The notes: generated by a model not told the origin, from the letters alone. Numbered from the stretch's first letter, positions 49,224 to 59,020 are shown. The stretch is DNA of 64,000 nucleotides from Bordetella genomosp. 5 (GCF_002261475.1 NZ_NEVN01000009.1:310001-374000); one strand, 5' to 3'. A program made the numbers and translations.

Positions 49224-50138
49224 TCAGGCCTGCGCGCGCAGCCAGTCTTCGAAGACCCGCAGCGCGCCGGATCGCTCGCTGCGCTGCGGATAGCCGAAGT
49301 AGTAGCCCTGACTGACCGCGAGCGATTGCGGCACCGGCATCACCAGCGTGCCGGCGTCCAGCGCGGGCTGCGCCAGAAAACGCGGCATGAGGCCCACGCC
49401 CAGGCCGGCCTGCACCGCGGCCATCACCATGGTGAACAGCTCGTAGCGCGGGCCGCCCGCCGCCTGCGGGCCGTAGACATGATTGTTGGCCGTGTACCAC
49501 TGCCGCCACGCATCCGGCCGCGAGGCCAGGTGCAGATGCATCAGCCCCGGCAACGGCGCGGCGCCGCGCTCCGTGGCGCGCGCGGCACCGCCCTCCTCGG
49601 CCAGCCCGGCGGCCAGATGCGGCGCGCACACCGGCACCAGCTCGCGCTCGGGAAACAACAACGCCCCCTGCGTGCCGGGCCAGATGCCGTCGCCATGGTA
49701 GAGCGCGCCGTCGAAGGGCTGGTCCTTGAACTGGAACGGCAGTGTGCGCACCGACAGACTCACCGTGATGTCGGGCTGGGCCTCCTGAAACCGGGCCAGG
49801 CGCGGAATCAGCCAGGTGGTGGCCAGCGTCGGCACGACGGCGATGTGGATGCTGCGGCCCATGCCGGTGCGGCTGACCAGGCCGAAGGTATCTTTCTCGA
49901 TCTGATCTAAATGGTGACGGATACGGCCGGCGTACTCGGCACCGTGGTCGGTCAGCACGATGCGGCGCCGCACCCGGGTGAACAGCTCCACGCCGAGCCG
50001 GGCCTCGAGGCTGGCCACCTGGCGGTAGACGGCGCTGTGGGTGAGCGACAACTCTTCGGCCGCCCGCGAGAAGCTGCCCAGGCGGGCGGACGCCTCGAAA
50101 GCCTGTAGCGCGCTCAGATTGGGAATTCCGTTTCTCAT
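49224..50138 (-). CDS. LysR-family transcriptional regulator (GcvA-like)
   Basis: A 304-residue LysR protein starting MRNGIPNLSALQAFEASARLGSFSRAAEELSLTHSAV, a GcvA/AmpR-like N-terminus. The effector domain follows (IAVVPTLATTWLIPRLARFQEAQPDI). The start is ATG 50138; the frame extends upstream but loses homology. It is divergent from the TPP-dependent enzyme gene at 50338, which with the gcdH gene downstream is its probable target. The gap contains AT-rich sequence with T-N11-A-like possibilities, but no single operator stands out. Confidence 0.92.
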   Translation of the reverse strand: MRNGIPNLSALQAFEASARLGSFSRAAEELSLTHSAVYRQVASLEARLGVELFTRVRRRIVLTDHGAEYAGRIRHHLDQIEKDTFGLVSRTGMGRSIHIAVVPTLATTWLIPRLARFQEAQPDITVSLSVRTLPFQFKDQPFDGALYHGDGIWPGTQGALLFPERELVPVCAPHLAAGLAEEGGAARATERGAAPLPGLMHLHLASRPDAWRQWYTANNHVYGPQAAGGPRYELFTMVMAAVQAGLGVGLMPRFLAQPALDAGTLVMPVPQSLAVSQGYYFGYPQRSERSGALRVFEDWLRAQA

Positions 50139-50337
50139 GGCCCGGGCTCGCGGCCCCCTCCTGGTTCGCGGCGGCAGCCTCCTGGGGAGGAATCGCCGCC
50201 ACCCGCGGCCAGCCCCGGTTGCTGCAACGCAGCACCGGCTGACGTGTCCGCAGGTCAACATGATGTGCAATTTTATCAATTGCGTTGTGCAAGTGAGGAA
50301 CACTATCCTCGCGTGATATTCCCCCGTGGCCTGTCCA

Positions 50338-52038
50338 ATGAACACCCAAACCTCTTCCACTCCCGCCGCCCGCATGGGCGGCCACATCCTGGTCGACCAA
50401 CTGGTCGCCCACGGCGTCAAGCATGTGTTCTGCGTGCCCGGCGAAAGCTATCTCGCGGTGCTGGACGGTCTGCACGATGCCAACATCGATGTGACGGTCT
50501 GCCGCCAGGAAGGCGGCGCCGCCATGATGGCCGACGCGCACGGCAAGCTGACCGGCGAGCCCGGCATCTGCATGGTCACGCGCGGCCCCGGCGCCTCCAA
50601 CGCGCTGGCCGGCGTGCACATCGCCAAGCAGGATTCCACGCCGCTGATTTTGTTCGTGGGCCAGATCGAACGCGGCATGCGGGAGCGCGAAGCCTTCCAG
50701 GAAATGGACTACCGCGCCGTGTTCGGCACGCAGGCCAAGTGGGTCACCGAGATCGATCAGGTCGAACGCATTCCCGAGCTGCTCTCGCGCGCGTTTCATA
50801 TCGCCACCTCGGGCCGCCCCGGCCCGGTCGTGATCGCGCTGCCCGAAGACATGCTGGTCGAGTTCGCCTCCGTGCCGGACGCGCCGCATTACGAAGTGAT
50901 CGACGCCGCGCCCGCCGCGGGCCAGATCGACGAGCTCGCCAGCCTGCTGGCCGGCGCGCGCAATCCGGTCGCCATCCTGGGCGGCACCCGCTGGGATGCC
51001 CGCGCGGTGCAACAGTTCGCCGATTTCGCCCGTGCGCACGCGCTGCCCACGGCCGTGTCGTTCCGCCGTCAGATGCTGTTCCCGGCGGATCACCCCTGCT
51101 ACATCGGCGACGTGGGTCTGGGCATCAATCCCGCGCTGCTCCAGCGCCTGAACGACGCCGACCTGATCCTGCTGGTGGGCGGTCGCATGTCCGAAAACCC
51201 GAGCCAGGCCTACACCCTGCTCGACATCCCCGTGCCGCGCCAGAAGCTGGTCCACGTGCATCCCGACAGCGCCGAGCTGGCGCGTGTGTATCGCCCGCAC
51301 CTGGCCGTCAACGTCTCGCCGTCGGCGTTCTGCGCCGCGCTTGCCGCCGTGCCGGCGCCCGCCGCCACCCCGGCCTGGGCCGAGGGCACGAAGACGATGC
51401 GCGAGAGCTACCTGAAGTGGAGCGATCCCACGACGGTCAAGACGCCGGGCCGCCTGCAGTTGGGCGAAGTCATGGCCTATCTCGAAGACAAGCTGCCGGC
51501 CGACGCCATCATGACCAACGGCGCGGGCAACTACGCCACCTGGCTGCACCGCTTCCACCGCTTCACGCGCTTCGGCACCCAGCTCGCCCCGACCTCGGGC
51601 TCGATGGGCTATGGCCTGCCGGCCGCCGTGGGCGCCAAGCGCGTCTGGCCCGACAAGACCGTGATCTGCTTTGCCGGCGATGGCTGCTTCCTGATGCACG
51701 GCCAGGAGTTCGCCACGGCCGTGCAATACGATCTGCCCATCATCGTGGTGCTGGTCGACAACGGCATGTACGGCACGATCCGCATGCACCAGGAAAAGCA
51801 CTACCCCGGCCGCGTGTCGGCCACCGAACTGAAGAACCCCGATTTCGCCGACTATGCCCGCGCCTTCGGCGGTCATGGCGAGCGCGTCGAGACGGCCGAG
51901 GAATTCGGCCCGGCCTACGAACGCGCGCTGGCCAGCGGCAAGCCGGCCATCCTGCACTGCCTGATCGATCCGCAGACCATCACGCCGTCGACCACGCTGG
52001 ACAAGATCCGCGCGGCCGCGCAACAGGCCGGCAAATAA
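50338..52038 (+). CDS. Thiamine pyrophosphate-dependent enzyme (acetolactate synthase-like)
   Basis: A 566-residue TPP enzyme with the three-domain fold. The N-terminal PYR domain has the catalytic Glu in CRQEGGAAMMADAHGK, with a central cofactor-less domain (PVAILGGTRWDARAV). The C-terminal PP domain has the GDG...N motif (FAGDGCFLMHGQEFATAVQYD ending VLVDN). Relatives include acetolactate synthase, oxalyl-CoA decarboxylase and sulfoacetaldehyde acetyltransferase; no small subunit gene is nearby. The start is ATG 50338 (GTG 50326 also possible). Specificity unresolved. Confidence 0.88.
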   Translation: MNTQTSSTPAARMGGHILVDQLVAHGVKHVFCVPGESYLAVLDGLHDANIDVTVCRQEGGAAMMADAHGKLTGEPGICMVTRGPGASNALAGVHIAKQDSTPLILFVGQIERGMREREAFQEMDYRAVFGTQAKWVTEIDQVERIPELLSRAFHIATSGRPGPVVIALPEDMLVEFASVPDAPHYEVIDAAPAAGQIDELASLLAGARNPVAILGGTRWDARAVQQFADFARAHALPTAVSFRRQMLFPADHPCYIGDVGLGINPALLQRLNDADLILLVGGRMSENPSQAYTLLDIPVPRQKLVHVHPDSAELARVYRPHLAVNVSPSAFCAALAAVPAPAATPAWAEGTKTMRESYLKWSDPTTVKTPGRLQLGEVMAYLEDKLPADAIMTNGAGNYATWLHRFHRFTRFGTQLAPTSGSMGYGLPAAVGAKRVWPDKTVICFAGDGCFLMHGQEFATAVQYDLPIIVVLVDNGMYGTIRMHQEKHYPGRVSATELKNPDFADYARAFGGHGERVETAEEFGPAYERALASGKPAILHCLIDPQTITPSTTLDKIRAAAQQAGK

Positions 52039-52044
52039 GGGCCG

Positions 52045-52065
52045 CGCGCGGGTAAACCCCGCGCG
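52045..52065 (+). terminator. Hairpin between the TPP enzyme gene and gcdH
   Basis: CGCGCGGG (52045-52052) and CCCGCGCG (52058-52065) form a GC-only stem just after the stop codon. It has no T-run, so termination may be partial and gcdH may receive read-through. Confidence 0.4.
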
Positions 52066-52122
52066 TGCCCGTCGGCAAAATACTTTACATTTAAACTTTC
52101 GCATCCCGTACCGGAGTACCGC

Positions 52123-53316
52123 ATGTCCTCGACGCCCTCCTTCCACTGGCAAGATCCCCTGTTGCTGGACCAGCAGCTCACCGAAGAAGAACGCATGGTG
52201 CGTGACGCTGCCCAGGCCTATGCCCAGGACAAGCTGGCGCCGCGCGTGCTCGAAGCCTTCCGCAACGAAAAGACCGACCCGGCGATCTTCGCCGAAATGG
52301 GCGAGCTGGGCCTGCTGGGCGCCACCATACCCGTCGAATACGGCGGCGCTGGCCTGAACTACGTGAGCTACGGCCTGATCGCCCGCGAAGTCGAGCGCGT
52401 CGATTCGGGCTACCGCTCGATGATGAGCGTGCAGTCGTCGCTGGTCATGGTGCCGATCAACGAATTCGGCAGCGAAGCGCAAAAGCAGAAGTACCTGCCC
52501 AAGCTGGCCAGCGGCCAGTGGATCGGCTGCTTCGGCCTGACCGAACCCAACCACGGCTCCGACCCCAACGGCATGGAAACCCGCGCGGTCAAGACCGCCG
52601 ACGGCTACAAGCTGAGCGGCAGCAAGATGTGGATCACCAACTCGCCGATCGCCGACGTGTTCGTGGTGTGGGGCAAGTGCGTGGGCGGTGAATTCGACGG
52701 CAAGATCCGCGGCTTCATCCTCGAAAAGGGCATGAAGGGTCTGTCGGCCCCGGCCATCCACGGCAAGGTCGGCCTGCGCGCCTCGATCACCGGCGAAATC
52801 GTCATGGACGAAGTCGAGATCAGCGAAGACCAGATGATGCCTGGCGTGAGCGGCCTGCGCGGCCCCTTCACGTGCCTGAACTCGGCCCGCTACGGTATCG
52901 CCTGGGGTGCCGTCGGCGCCGCCGAAGCCTGCTGGCACACCGCCCGCCAGTACACGATGGATCGCAAGCAGTTCGGCCGCCCCCTGGCGCAGAACCAGCT
53001 GATCCAGAAGAAGCTGGCCGACATGCAGACCGAAATCACGCTGGCGCTGCAAGGCTGCCTGCGCCTGGGCCGCATGAAGGACGAAGGCACCGCCGCCGTC
53101 GAAATCACCTCGATCATGAAGCGCAATTCGTGCGGCAAGGCTCTGGACATCGCCCGCCTCGCGCGCGACATGCTGGGCGGCAACGGCATCTCCGACGAGT
53201 TCGGCGTGGCCCGTCACCTGGTCAACCTCGAAGTGGTCAACACCTACGAAGGCACGCACGACGTGCACGCGCTGATTTTGGGCCGCGCCCAGACCGGCCT
53301 GCAAGCGTTCTTCTGA
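52123..53316 (+). CDS. gcdH: Glutaryl-CoA dehydrogenase
   Basis: A 397-residue FAD acyl-CoA dehydrogenase that oxidises and decarboxylates glutaryl-CoA to crotonyl-CoA in lysine, tryptophan and aromatic degradation. FAD/substrate blocks are [19 protein letters not shown] and [18 protein letters not shown]. The catalytic base Glu376 lies in [18 protein letters not shown], where GcdH proteins carry exactly YEGTHD. The ATG has GGAG 8 bases upstream. A bidirectional terminator follows. Confidence 0.94.
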   Translation: MSSTPSFHWQDPLLLDQQLTEEERMVRDAAQAYAQDKLAPRVLEAFRNEKTDPAIFAEMGELGLLGATIPVEYGGAGLNYVSYGLIAREVERVDSGYRSMMSVQSSLVMVPINEFGSEAQKQKYLPKLASGQWIGCFGLTEPNHGSDPNGMETRAVKTADGYKLSGSKMWITNSPIADVFVVWGKCVGGEFDGKIRGFILEKGMKGLSAPAIHGKVGLRASITGEIVMDEVEISEDQMMPGVSGLRGPFTCLNSARYGIAWGAVGAAEACWHTARQYTMDRKQFGRPLAQNQLIQKKLADMQTEITLALQGCLRLGRMKDEGTAAVEITSIMKRNSCGKALDIARLARDMLGGNGISDEFGVARHLVNLEVVNTYEGTHDVHALILGRAQTGLQAFF

Positions 53317-53339
53317 TCGCGGCGGGCGCTCAGGCGAAA

Positions 53340-53373
53340 AAAAGGCCCCGTGGCTCACGCCGCGGGGCCTTTT
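53340..53373. terminator. Bidirectional terminator between gcdH and the MaoC gene
   Basis: AAAAGGCCCCG (53340-53350) and CGGGGCCTTTT (53363-53373) pair perfectly around a 12-base loop, with A-tract and T-tract on the two sides, between convergent genes. Confidence 0.92.
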
Positions 53374-53390
53374 GTTTGCGAACGTGCGGT

Positions 53391-53831
53391 TCAGGCTTCG
53401 CTCAGATCGAACAGGCTGGTGGCGTCGAGCTCGAGGACGGCCTCGTCGTGCTGGTTGTAGACGACCCAGACCCAGGTCACGATGCCGAGGTCCTCGCGCG
53501 ACGAGGAGCTGCGTGCCCCCTGCACGCGCATATGCAGCGTGAGCGTGTCGTTCGGCCGCACCGGCACACGCCAGCGCACCTCGCCCAGGCCGGGCGAGCC
53601 AAAGGATTCGGAATCATGCAGCACGGCATCGACCGCCATGCGCATGGCCATGGCACAGGTGTGCCAGCCGCTCGCGATGAGGCCGCCCCAGCGGCCTTCG
53701 GCGGCGCGCTGCACGTCGGTGTGGAACCACTGCGGATCGTAGCGCCGGGCAAACTCGAGGATCTCGTCTTCCTTGACGACCATCGGGCCGCCCTTGATCA
53801 CCATGCCCTGACGAAACTCGGCGAACTTCAT
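53391..53831 (-). CDS. MaoC family dehydratase
   Basis: A 146-residue hot-dog fold protein. The hydratase 2 motif is seen as DPQWFHTDVQRAAEGRWGGLIASGWHT, with the catalytic Asp and His (Y/F-D-x3-H pattern). It would hydrate enoyl-CoA, or in some members act as a thioesterase-like binding protein. The length fits single-domain MaoC. It is convergent with gcdH, so linked in theme (acyl-CoA metabolism) but not in transcript. About 185 gene-free bases follow to the next gene. Confidence 0.9.
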   Translation of the reverse strand: MKFAEFRQGMVIKGGPMVVKEDEILEFARRYDPQWFHTDVQRAAEGRWGGLIASGWHTCAMAMRMAVDAVLHDSESFGSPGLGEVRWRVPVRPNDTLTLHMRVQGARSSSSREDLGIVTWVWVVYNQHDEAVLELDATSLFDLSEA

Positions 53832-54015
53832 GTACTCCTCCGTGCGTGCGTGGTCCTGAATCCAGGATAGACCAAGCGAGGGCGCGCACCAATGGGGAGT
53901 TGTCAGTCCCCACGCCGCGCCTTCGGCCTGCAGGCCATCGAAGAGGCGTTTCGCCTTGGGGCGTGTGGCCTAGACGCGGCCCGCAGGCGAAAACCCTCGA
54001 TGGTCCACGGTGCGG

Positions 54016-55575
54016 TCAGATCAGGGCTTCGATCAAGAACGGGCCCTTGCGCGCCAGGCCGGCCTGCACGGCGCTCGTGAAGGCTTCGATCGAATCCACG
54101 CGCACGGCTTCGACACCTAGACCGCGGGCGAGCGACACCCAATCGAGCTCGGGCTGATCCAGATCGAGCATGCGGCGCGCGTTCACGCCGGGCTCCTGCA
54201 CGCCCACGTTTTTCATCTCGCCGTGCAGCGTGGCGTAGGTGCGGTTGGCGTACACCACCGTCAGGCAGTCGAGGCTTTCACGGGCCTGGGTCCAGAGCGC
54301 CTGCACCGTGTACATGCCGCTGCCATCGGCCTGCAGCGTGATGACCTTGCGATCCGGGCAGGCGACGGCCGCGCCGGCCGCCATCGGCAGGCCGATGCCG
54401 ATGGCACCGCCCGTCAGTTGCAGCAGATCGTGCGGCGCCGAGACTTCGCTGAAGTTGCCGAACTCGCGGCCCTGCGTGATCGACTCGTCGACCAGGATCG
54501 CATTGTCGGGGATCAGGCTGGCCACCACGCGATTGATGGCCGCGCCGGTGAGCTTGCCGCTGGTGGGCGGGCCGTCGGTCAGCGGCTTGGCGATGAGGCC
54601 GGGCGCGTCGCTCTTGAGGCCCAGCTCTTCGGCCAGCCACTCCAGCGCCTGGGTCAGGTCCTGGTCGATCGCGGCCAGCACCAGTTGGTTGGCGCTTTCG
54701 GGGGCGAGCAGGCTGGGCTTGCCGGGATAGGCGAAGAACGCCACCGGCGAACGCGAACCCACCATGATCAGATGCTTGACGTCCTTCAGGAACGCCACAG
54801 CCTGATCCACCGGATACGGCAGACGCGTGACGGGCGCGCGCGTGATGCCGCGCTCGATACGACGGTTGGAGGTTTCGCTCACGAGGCGCACGCCGAAAGC
54901 CTGCGCGATGCGACCGGCGGCGGCGAGCGCGCGACCGCGCAGCGCGGTGCCGCCCAGCAGCAGCGTGGTGCTCTGGCCCGAGCGGATCGCTTCGGCCGCC
55001 GCGCGCACGGCCTCGGCCGCGACCGGTTTCGGGGCGTCGGGCTGGACCGGCGTGGGCGCCGGCGTGTTGTCCGGCAGATCGGTCCAGGCCGCGTCGGCCG
55101 GCAGGATCAGCGTGGTGACGTTGCCCGGTGCGCTACGCGCCACGCGGATCGCTTCGCCGGTCTGGCGTGCGACCGACGCCGCGTCGGTGATGCGATCGAC
55201 CCAGTGCGACATGGGCCGCGCCACGCCCTCGGCGTCGCTCGTGAGCGGGGCGTCGTATTGGACGTGATAGGTGGCGTGATCGCCCACCACGTTGACCATG
55301 GGCGTGCGGGCGCGGCGCGCGTTGTGCAGATTGGCCAGGCCGTTACCCAGGCCCGGGCCCAGATGCAGCAACGTGGCGGCGGGCTTGTCGGCCATGCGGG
55401 CATAGCCGTCGGCCGCGCCGGTGACCACGCCTTCGAACAGGCCCAGCACGCAACGCATGCGCGGCTTGCGATCGAGCGCCGCCACGAAGTGCATCTCGGA
55501 GGTGCCGGGATTGGCGAAGCAGACATCAATATCGTTGGCCAGCAGGGTATCGCAAAGGCTATCGGCGCCGTTCAT
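54016..55575 (-). CDS. TPP-dependent enzyme, benzoylformate decarboxylase/acetolactate synthase-like
   Basis: A 519-residue TPP enzyme. The PYR-domain Glu is in LGLFEGVVTGAADGYARM; the PP-domain motif is QADGSGMYTVQALWTQARE ending VVYANRTY. The GDGS expected at the diphosphate site reads ADGS here. Gene families of this length are often annotated acetolactate synthase large subunit (PRK07586-like) but resemble benzoylformate decarboxylase. The start is ATG 55575. It lies 180 bases downstream of an amino acid ABC operon on the same strand, and might decarboxylate a 2-oxo acid made from that substrate. Confidence 0.82.
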   Translation of the reverse strand: MNGADSLCDTLLANDIDVCFANPGTSEMHFVAALDRKPRMRCVLGLFEGVVTGAADGYARMADKPAATLLHLGPGLGNGLANLHNARRARTPMVNVVGDHATYHVQYDAPLTSDAEGVARPMSHWVDRITDAASVARQTGEAIRVARSAPGNVTTLILPADAAWTDLPDNTPAPTPVQPDAPKPVAAEAVRAAAEAIRSGQSTTLLLGGTALRGRALAAAGRIAQAFGVRLVSETSNRRIERGITRAPVTRLPYPVDQAVAFLKDVKHLIMVGSRSPVAFFAYPGKPSLLAPESANQLVLAAIDQDLTQALEWLAEELGLKSDAPGLIAKPLTDGPPTSGKLTGAAINRVVASLIPDNAILVDESITQGREFGNFSEVSAPHDLLQLTGGAIGIGLPMAAGAAVACPDRKVITLQADGSGMYTVQALWTQARESLDCLTVVYANRTYATLHGEMKNVGVQEPGVNARRMLDLDQPELDWVSLARGLGVEAVRVDSIEAFTSAVQAGLARKGPFLIEALI

Positions 55576-55757
55576 GGTCTGTGATGTGCAATGAAAAGTG
55601 GGGTACGGGGACGCGGGCCGGAGTGCGGCCGCAGGATGGGACCCATGATAGGGATAGACCGGCACCGCGGCTAGGTCCATTTCGGGGTGGCGGCATGGAA
55701 CCACTCCGCGCACGGCCGCCGCGCCTAGGGTAGACCCTGAGACGCGGCGTGCGTGCC

Positions 55758-56516
55758 TCACATCGCAGGCAGCAATTGCCCCAGAAAGGCCTGGGCACGC
55801 TCGGTCTGCGGCGCGGAAAAGAAGTGTTGCGGCGCGGCCGTCTCGACGATGCGGCCGCCGTCCATGAAAACCACGCGATCACCGACCTCGCGCGCAAAGC
55901 CCATCTCGTGCGTCACGCAGATCATGGTCATGCCATCGCGCGCCAGCTCCACCATGGTCTCGAGCACCTCTTTCACCATTTCGGGATCGAGCGCCGAGGT
56001 CGGTTCGTCGAACAGCATGACCTTGGGCTGCATGCACAGCGCACGCGCGATCGCCACGCGCTGCTTCTGGCCACCGGACAGCTGGCCGGGGTACTTGTCG
56101 GCCAGATGCGGAATGTGCACGCGCTCGAGAAACTGCATCGCGCGCGCGTCGGCCTCGGCCTCGGACACGTGCTTCACCAGGCGCGGCGCGATGGTGCAGT
56201 TCTCGCGCACCGTGAGATGCGGAAAGAGATTGAAGTGCTGGAACACCATGCCCACATCGGCGCGGATGCGTTCGATGTTGGACAGCGTGTCGTCGAGCTC
56301 GACGCCATTGACGACGATGCTGCCCTCCTGGTGTTCTTCGAGCCGGTTGATGAGCCGGATGGTGGTGGACTTGCCCGAGCCCGACGGGCCGCACAGGATC
56401 AGCTTTTCGCCGGCGTGCACATCGAGCGAGAGGTCGTCGATCACCTTGAAGTCGCCATACCATTTGCTCACATTGCGCAGGCGGATGACGGGTGCGGAAG
56501 TGGAAGTCGTGAGCAT
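55758..56516 (-). CDS. Polar amino acid ABC transporter ATP-binding protein
   Basis: A 252-residue ATPase of the GlnQ/HisP type. Walker [10 protein letters not shown] begins near residue 43, the signature is [15 protein letters not shown], Walker B is [14 protein letters not shown], and the H-loop is [12 protein letters not shown]. It starts 3 bases after the permease stop. With the permease and receptor upstream it forms a three-gene uptake system. The ureohydrolase gene heads the same strand cluster, so a guanidino or basic amino acid substrate is plausible. Confidence 0.94.
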   Translation of the reverse strand: MLTTSTSAPVIRLRNVSKWYGDFKVIDDLSLDVHAGEKLILCGPSGSGKSTTIRLINRLEEHQEGSIVVNGVELDDTLSNIERIRADVGMVFQHFNLFPHLTVRENCTIAPRLVKHVSEAEADARAMQFLERVHIPHLADKYPGQLSGGQKQRVAIARALCMQPKVMLFDEPTSALDPEMVKEVLETMVELARDGMTMICVTHEMGFAREVGDRVVFMDGGRIVETAAPQHFFSAPQTERAQAFLGQLLPAM

Positions 56517-56519
56517 GGG

Positions 56520-57212
56520 TCAGGCCTTGGAGATGTCGTGGTTTTCGCCGCCGCCATTCCAGTAGCCGGGCACCGCGAGCCGCTTTTCGGAGCGGCGAAA
56601 CAAATACGAGAGCACGCTGCACATGGCGAAGTAGATGACGCCCACCATGGTGTAGACCGTCAGCGCCTGGAAGGTCGCCCCGGCCAGCATTTCGCCCGCC
56701 CGCATCAGCTCGTAGACGCTGATCACCGCGACCAGCGAGGTTTCTTTCACGAGCACCAGCGCATAGTTGCCCAACGCCGGAAACACGGTGCGCAGCGCCT
56801 GCGGCAGCACGATGCGGCGCAGCCGGTCGACCTTTCTCAGGCCGAGCGCCCGCGCGGCCTCGTACTGCCCCGAGTCGACCGACTGGATGCCGCTGCGGAA
56901 CAGCTCGGCCAGGTAGGCGCCGAAATTGAGCGTGAGCCCCAGCACGCCGGCCGTGAAGCCGTCGATCACCACGCCCATTTCGGGCAAGCCGTAATAGATG
57001 TAGAAGAGCTGCAGCAGCAGCGGCGTGCCGCGGATCACTTCGATGTAGAAGCGGGCGGCGCGCGAGAGCACCGGCGACTTCGACAGTCGGCACAGACAGA
57101 CGACCAGGCCTACCCCCACCGCCAGAAACGCCGAGCAGAAAAAGAGCGCGAGGGTCCAGACCGAGCCCTCGGCGAGCGGCGTCAGGTACATGCGCAGGGT
57201 TTCGAGGTCCAT
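56520..57212 (-). CDS. Polar amino acid ABC transporter permease
   Basis: A 230-residue His/Glu/Gln/Arg-type permease with about five helices. The PAAT hallmarks are FYIEVIRGTPLLLQLFYIYYGLP and the EAA loop QYEAARALGLRKVDRLRRIVLPQ. A single permease gene suggests a homodimeric channel, though many such systems use two. It lies between the receptor and ATPase genes with gaps of 19 and 3 bases. Confidence 0.93.
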   Translation of the reverse strand: MDLETLRMYLTPLAEGSVWTLALFFCSAFLAVGVGLVVCLCRLSKSPVLSRAARFYIEVIRGTPLLLQLFYIYYGLPEMGVVIDGFTAGVLGLTLNFGAYLAELFRSGIQSVDSGQYEAARALGLRKVDRLRRIVLPQALRTVFPALGNYALVLVKETSLVAVISVYELMRAGEMLAGATFQALTVYTMVGVIYFAMCSVLSYLFRRSEKRLAVPGYWNGGGENHDISKA

Positions 57213-57231
57213 TGTCGTGCCTCCTTGTCGC

Positions 57232-58023
57232 TTACTTGCTCATCAGATCGGAGACGCCCCACTTGCGCCCGATCTCGGCCAGCTCACCGCTCTTCTTCAT
57301 GTCGGCCAGCGCGGCGTTCACGGCATCGAGCAGCGCCTTGTTGCCCTTCTCGACCGCCATGCCCACCTGCCATTTCTTCTCGGGCACGTAGCCGTTGTAG
57401 AGCTTCACGCCGGGAATCTTGCGCGTGGTGATCTGGTAGATGATGCTGGGCGGATCGACGATGCCCAGGTCGATGCGGCCGGCGCGCACATCGGCCAGCA
57501 GCGTGGCGTAGTCCTGGTAGGTGGTGACCTTGGTGTCCGGCATGTCCTTGATCATGTTGAACTGCACGGAGTCCACGAGCACGCCGACGCGCTGGCCTTT
57601 CATGTCCTGGAAGCGCGGGTACTGACGGGTGTTCTTTTCGTTGACCACGATGCCCTCGCCCCACTCGTACACGGGCGCGGAGAAGTCGATCGCGCGGGCA
57701 CGCTCTTCGGTGATGAAGAGCGGTGCCGACATCACGTCGGCGCGGCCCGAGGTCAGCGTCGGAATCAGGCCGGAGAACGGCACGTCGGCCAGCTTCATCT
57801 CGACCTTGAGGTGGGCGGCCACGGCGCGCGCCACGTCGACCATGATGCCTTCGAGCTGATTGCTGGCCGGATTCTTGAAGCCGTGCGGCGGCGCCGATGC
57901 GGTCGTGACCACATTCAGCGTCTTGGCCGCCTTGATCTCGTCGAGCGGACGCGCGAGCGCGGTGCCGGCGCAGGCCAGCGTGGCGGCCGCCATCAGGCTG
58001 GCCAGAAGTTTCGTGGTTTTCAT
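57232..58023 (-). CDS. Polar amino acid ABC transporter receptor
   Basis: A 263-residue periplasmic binding protein (SBP_bac_3). The signal peptide is residues 1-24 (TKLLASLMAAATLACAGTALA). The mature part shows ASAPPHGFKNPASNQLEGIMVDVARAVA, ADVMSAPLFITEERARAIDFSAPVY and the C-terminal NAALADMKKSGELAEIGRKWG. The ATG at 58023 is 28 bases after the ureohydrolase stop. It resembles glutamine/histidine/arginine receptors; ligand not fixed. Confidence 0.93.
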   Translation of the reverse strand: MKTTKLLASLMAAATLACAGTALARPLDEIKAAKTLNVVTTASAPPHGFKNPASNQLEGIMVDVARAVAAHLKVEMKLADVPFSGLIPTLTSGRADVMSAPLFITEERARAIDFSAPVYEWGEGIVVNEKNTRQYPRFQDMKGQRVGVLVDSVQFNMIKDMPDTKVTTYQDYATLLADVRAGRIDLGIVDPPSIIYQITTRKIPGVKLYNGYVPEKKWQVGMAVEKGNKALLDAVNAALADMKKSGELAEIGRKWGVSDLMSK

Positions 58024-58051
58024 ATTTTCCCCTTGAATCGTTGACCGCCCG

Positions 58052-59020
58052 TCAGGCGGGCCGGCCTTGCGGATACGCCTGGACCGCGCTGGCGGCCAGG
58101 GCAAAGAACTCTTGCATCACGGTGGCGGCAAGAAACGCCGTGGCGCCGCCCACGTCCTGCGGCGGCGACACCGTATTCACATCGAAGGCGACGAAGTTGA
58201 GGCCGTGCAGGCGTCGCAGCAACGCCAGCCCCTCTTTGGCCGACAGCCCGCCCCACTCCGGCGTGCACACGCCGGGCGCGCAGGACGGATCGAAAATGTC
58301 CATGTCGAAACACAGGTACACCGGGCGGTCGCCGACGCGGCGCTTGATGTCGTCGAGCACGGCAGCCTGATCGCGATCGAACTCGTCGAACGGCACCACC
58401 GTGTAGCCCACCTCGCGCCCGTACTCGACCACGCCGCCCATGAAGGAATTGCCGCGCGTGCCGACGTGATAGCTCGCGGCCACGTCGACCACGGCCTCTT
58501 CGGCCGCCCGCGTGAAAGTGGTGGCGGTGTTGTAGCCGGCGATCGGATAGGTGTCGGTATGCGAGTCGAAATGCAGCACGACCACGCCGGGATGGCGCTG
58601 GCCCACGGCGCGCAGCTGCGGCAACGTGACCGCGCCGTCGCCACCCATGGTGATCGGGATCGCGCCCGCATCGAGCACACGGCCGAGCGCGGCTTCGATC
58701 TGCGGGTACGAGCGTTCGGGGTCGCCGGGCCAGCACACGACATTGCCGGCGTCGACCACGCGCAGGTACTCGGGCGGATTGTCCAGACCGGCACGGCGGA
58801 ACAGGTCGAACGGGCGCAGCAGCCGCGATTGTTCGCGAATGGCATCGGGGCCCTGCCGCGAGCCCACGCGGAACGGATGGGTGCCGCAGTCGAACGGAAT
58901 GCCCAGCACGCAGGCGCGCGGCGCCGAAGCCTGCGTGGAGGACGGCGCCGGCAGTCCCATGAACCCGGCGGCCGGGGTGTAAAGCGTGGAATCGGTCCAG
59001 GCCGACGTGATTTGCTGCAC
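58052..59020 (-). CDS. Ureohydrolase (agmatinase/arginase) family protein with altered metal-site motifs
   Basis: A 322-residue ureohydrolase. Second and third metal motifs are present: FDSHTDTY (Asp152, His154, Asp156) and CFDMDIFDP. The first motif reads GGDG (126-129) where SpeB has GGDH, so one Mn ligand is Gly129, and the SpeB HGT segment reads NTAT (164-167). Substrate or chemistry may therefore differ from agmatinase. The start is GTG 59020, with GGGAG 7 bases upstream; ATG 59065 would put the N-terminus in the operator region. It heads the operon with the amino acid ABC genes. Confidence 0.85.
   Translation of the reverse strand: MQQITSAWTDSTLYTPAAGFMGLPAPSSTQASAPRACVLGIPFDCGTHPFRVGSRQGPDAIREQSRLLRPFDLFRRAGLDNPPEYLRVVDAGNVVCWPGDPERSYPQIEAALGRVLDAGAIPITMGGDGAVTLPQLRAVGQRHPGVVVLHFDSHTDTYPIAGYNTATTFTRAAEEAVVDVAASYHVGTRGNSFMGGVVEYGREVGYTVVPFDEFDRDQAAVLDDIKRRVGDRPVYLCFDMDIFDPSCAPGVCTPEWGGLSAKEGLALLRRLHGLNFVAFDVNTVSPPQDVGGATAFLAATVMQEFFALAASAVQAYPQGRPA

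Noticed and set aside
49147-53358. 1403-residue minus-strand open frame
   Set aside because: It is antisense to the TPP enzyme and gcdH genes and out of frame with the LysR gene; composition is that of a GC shadow.
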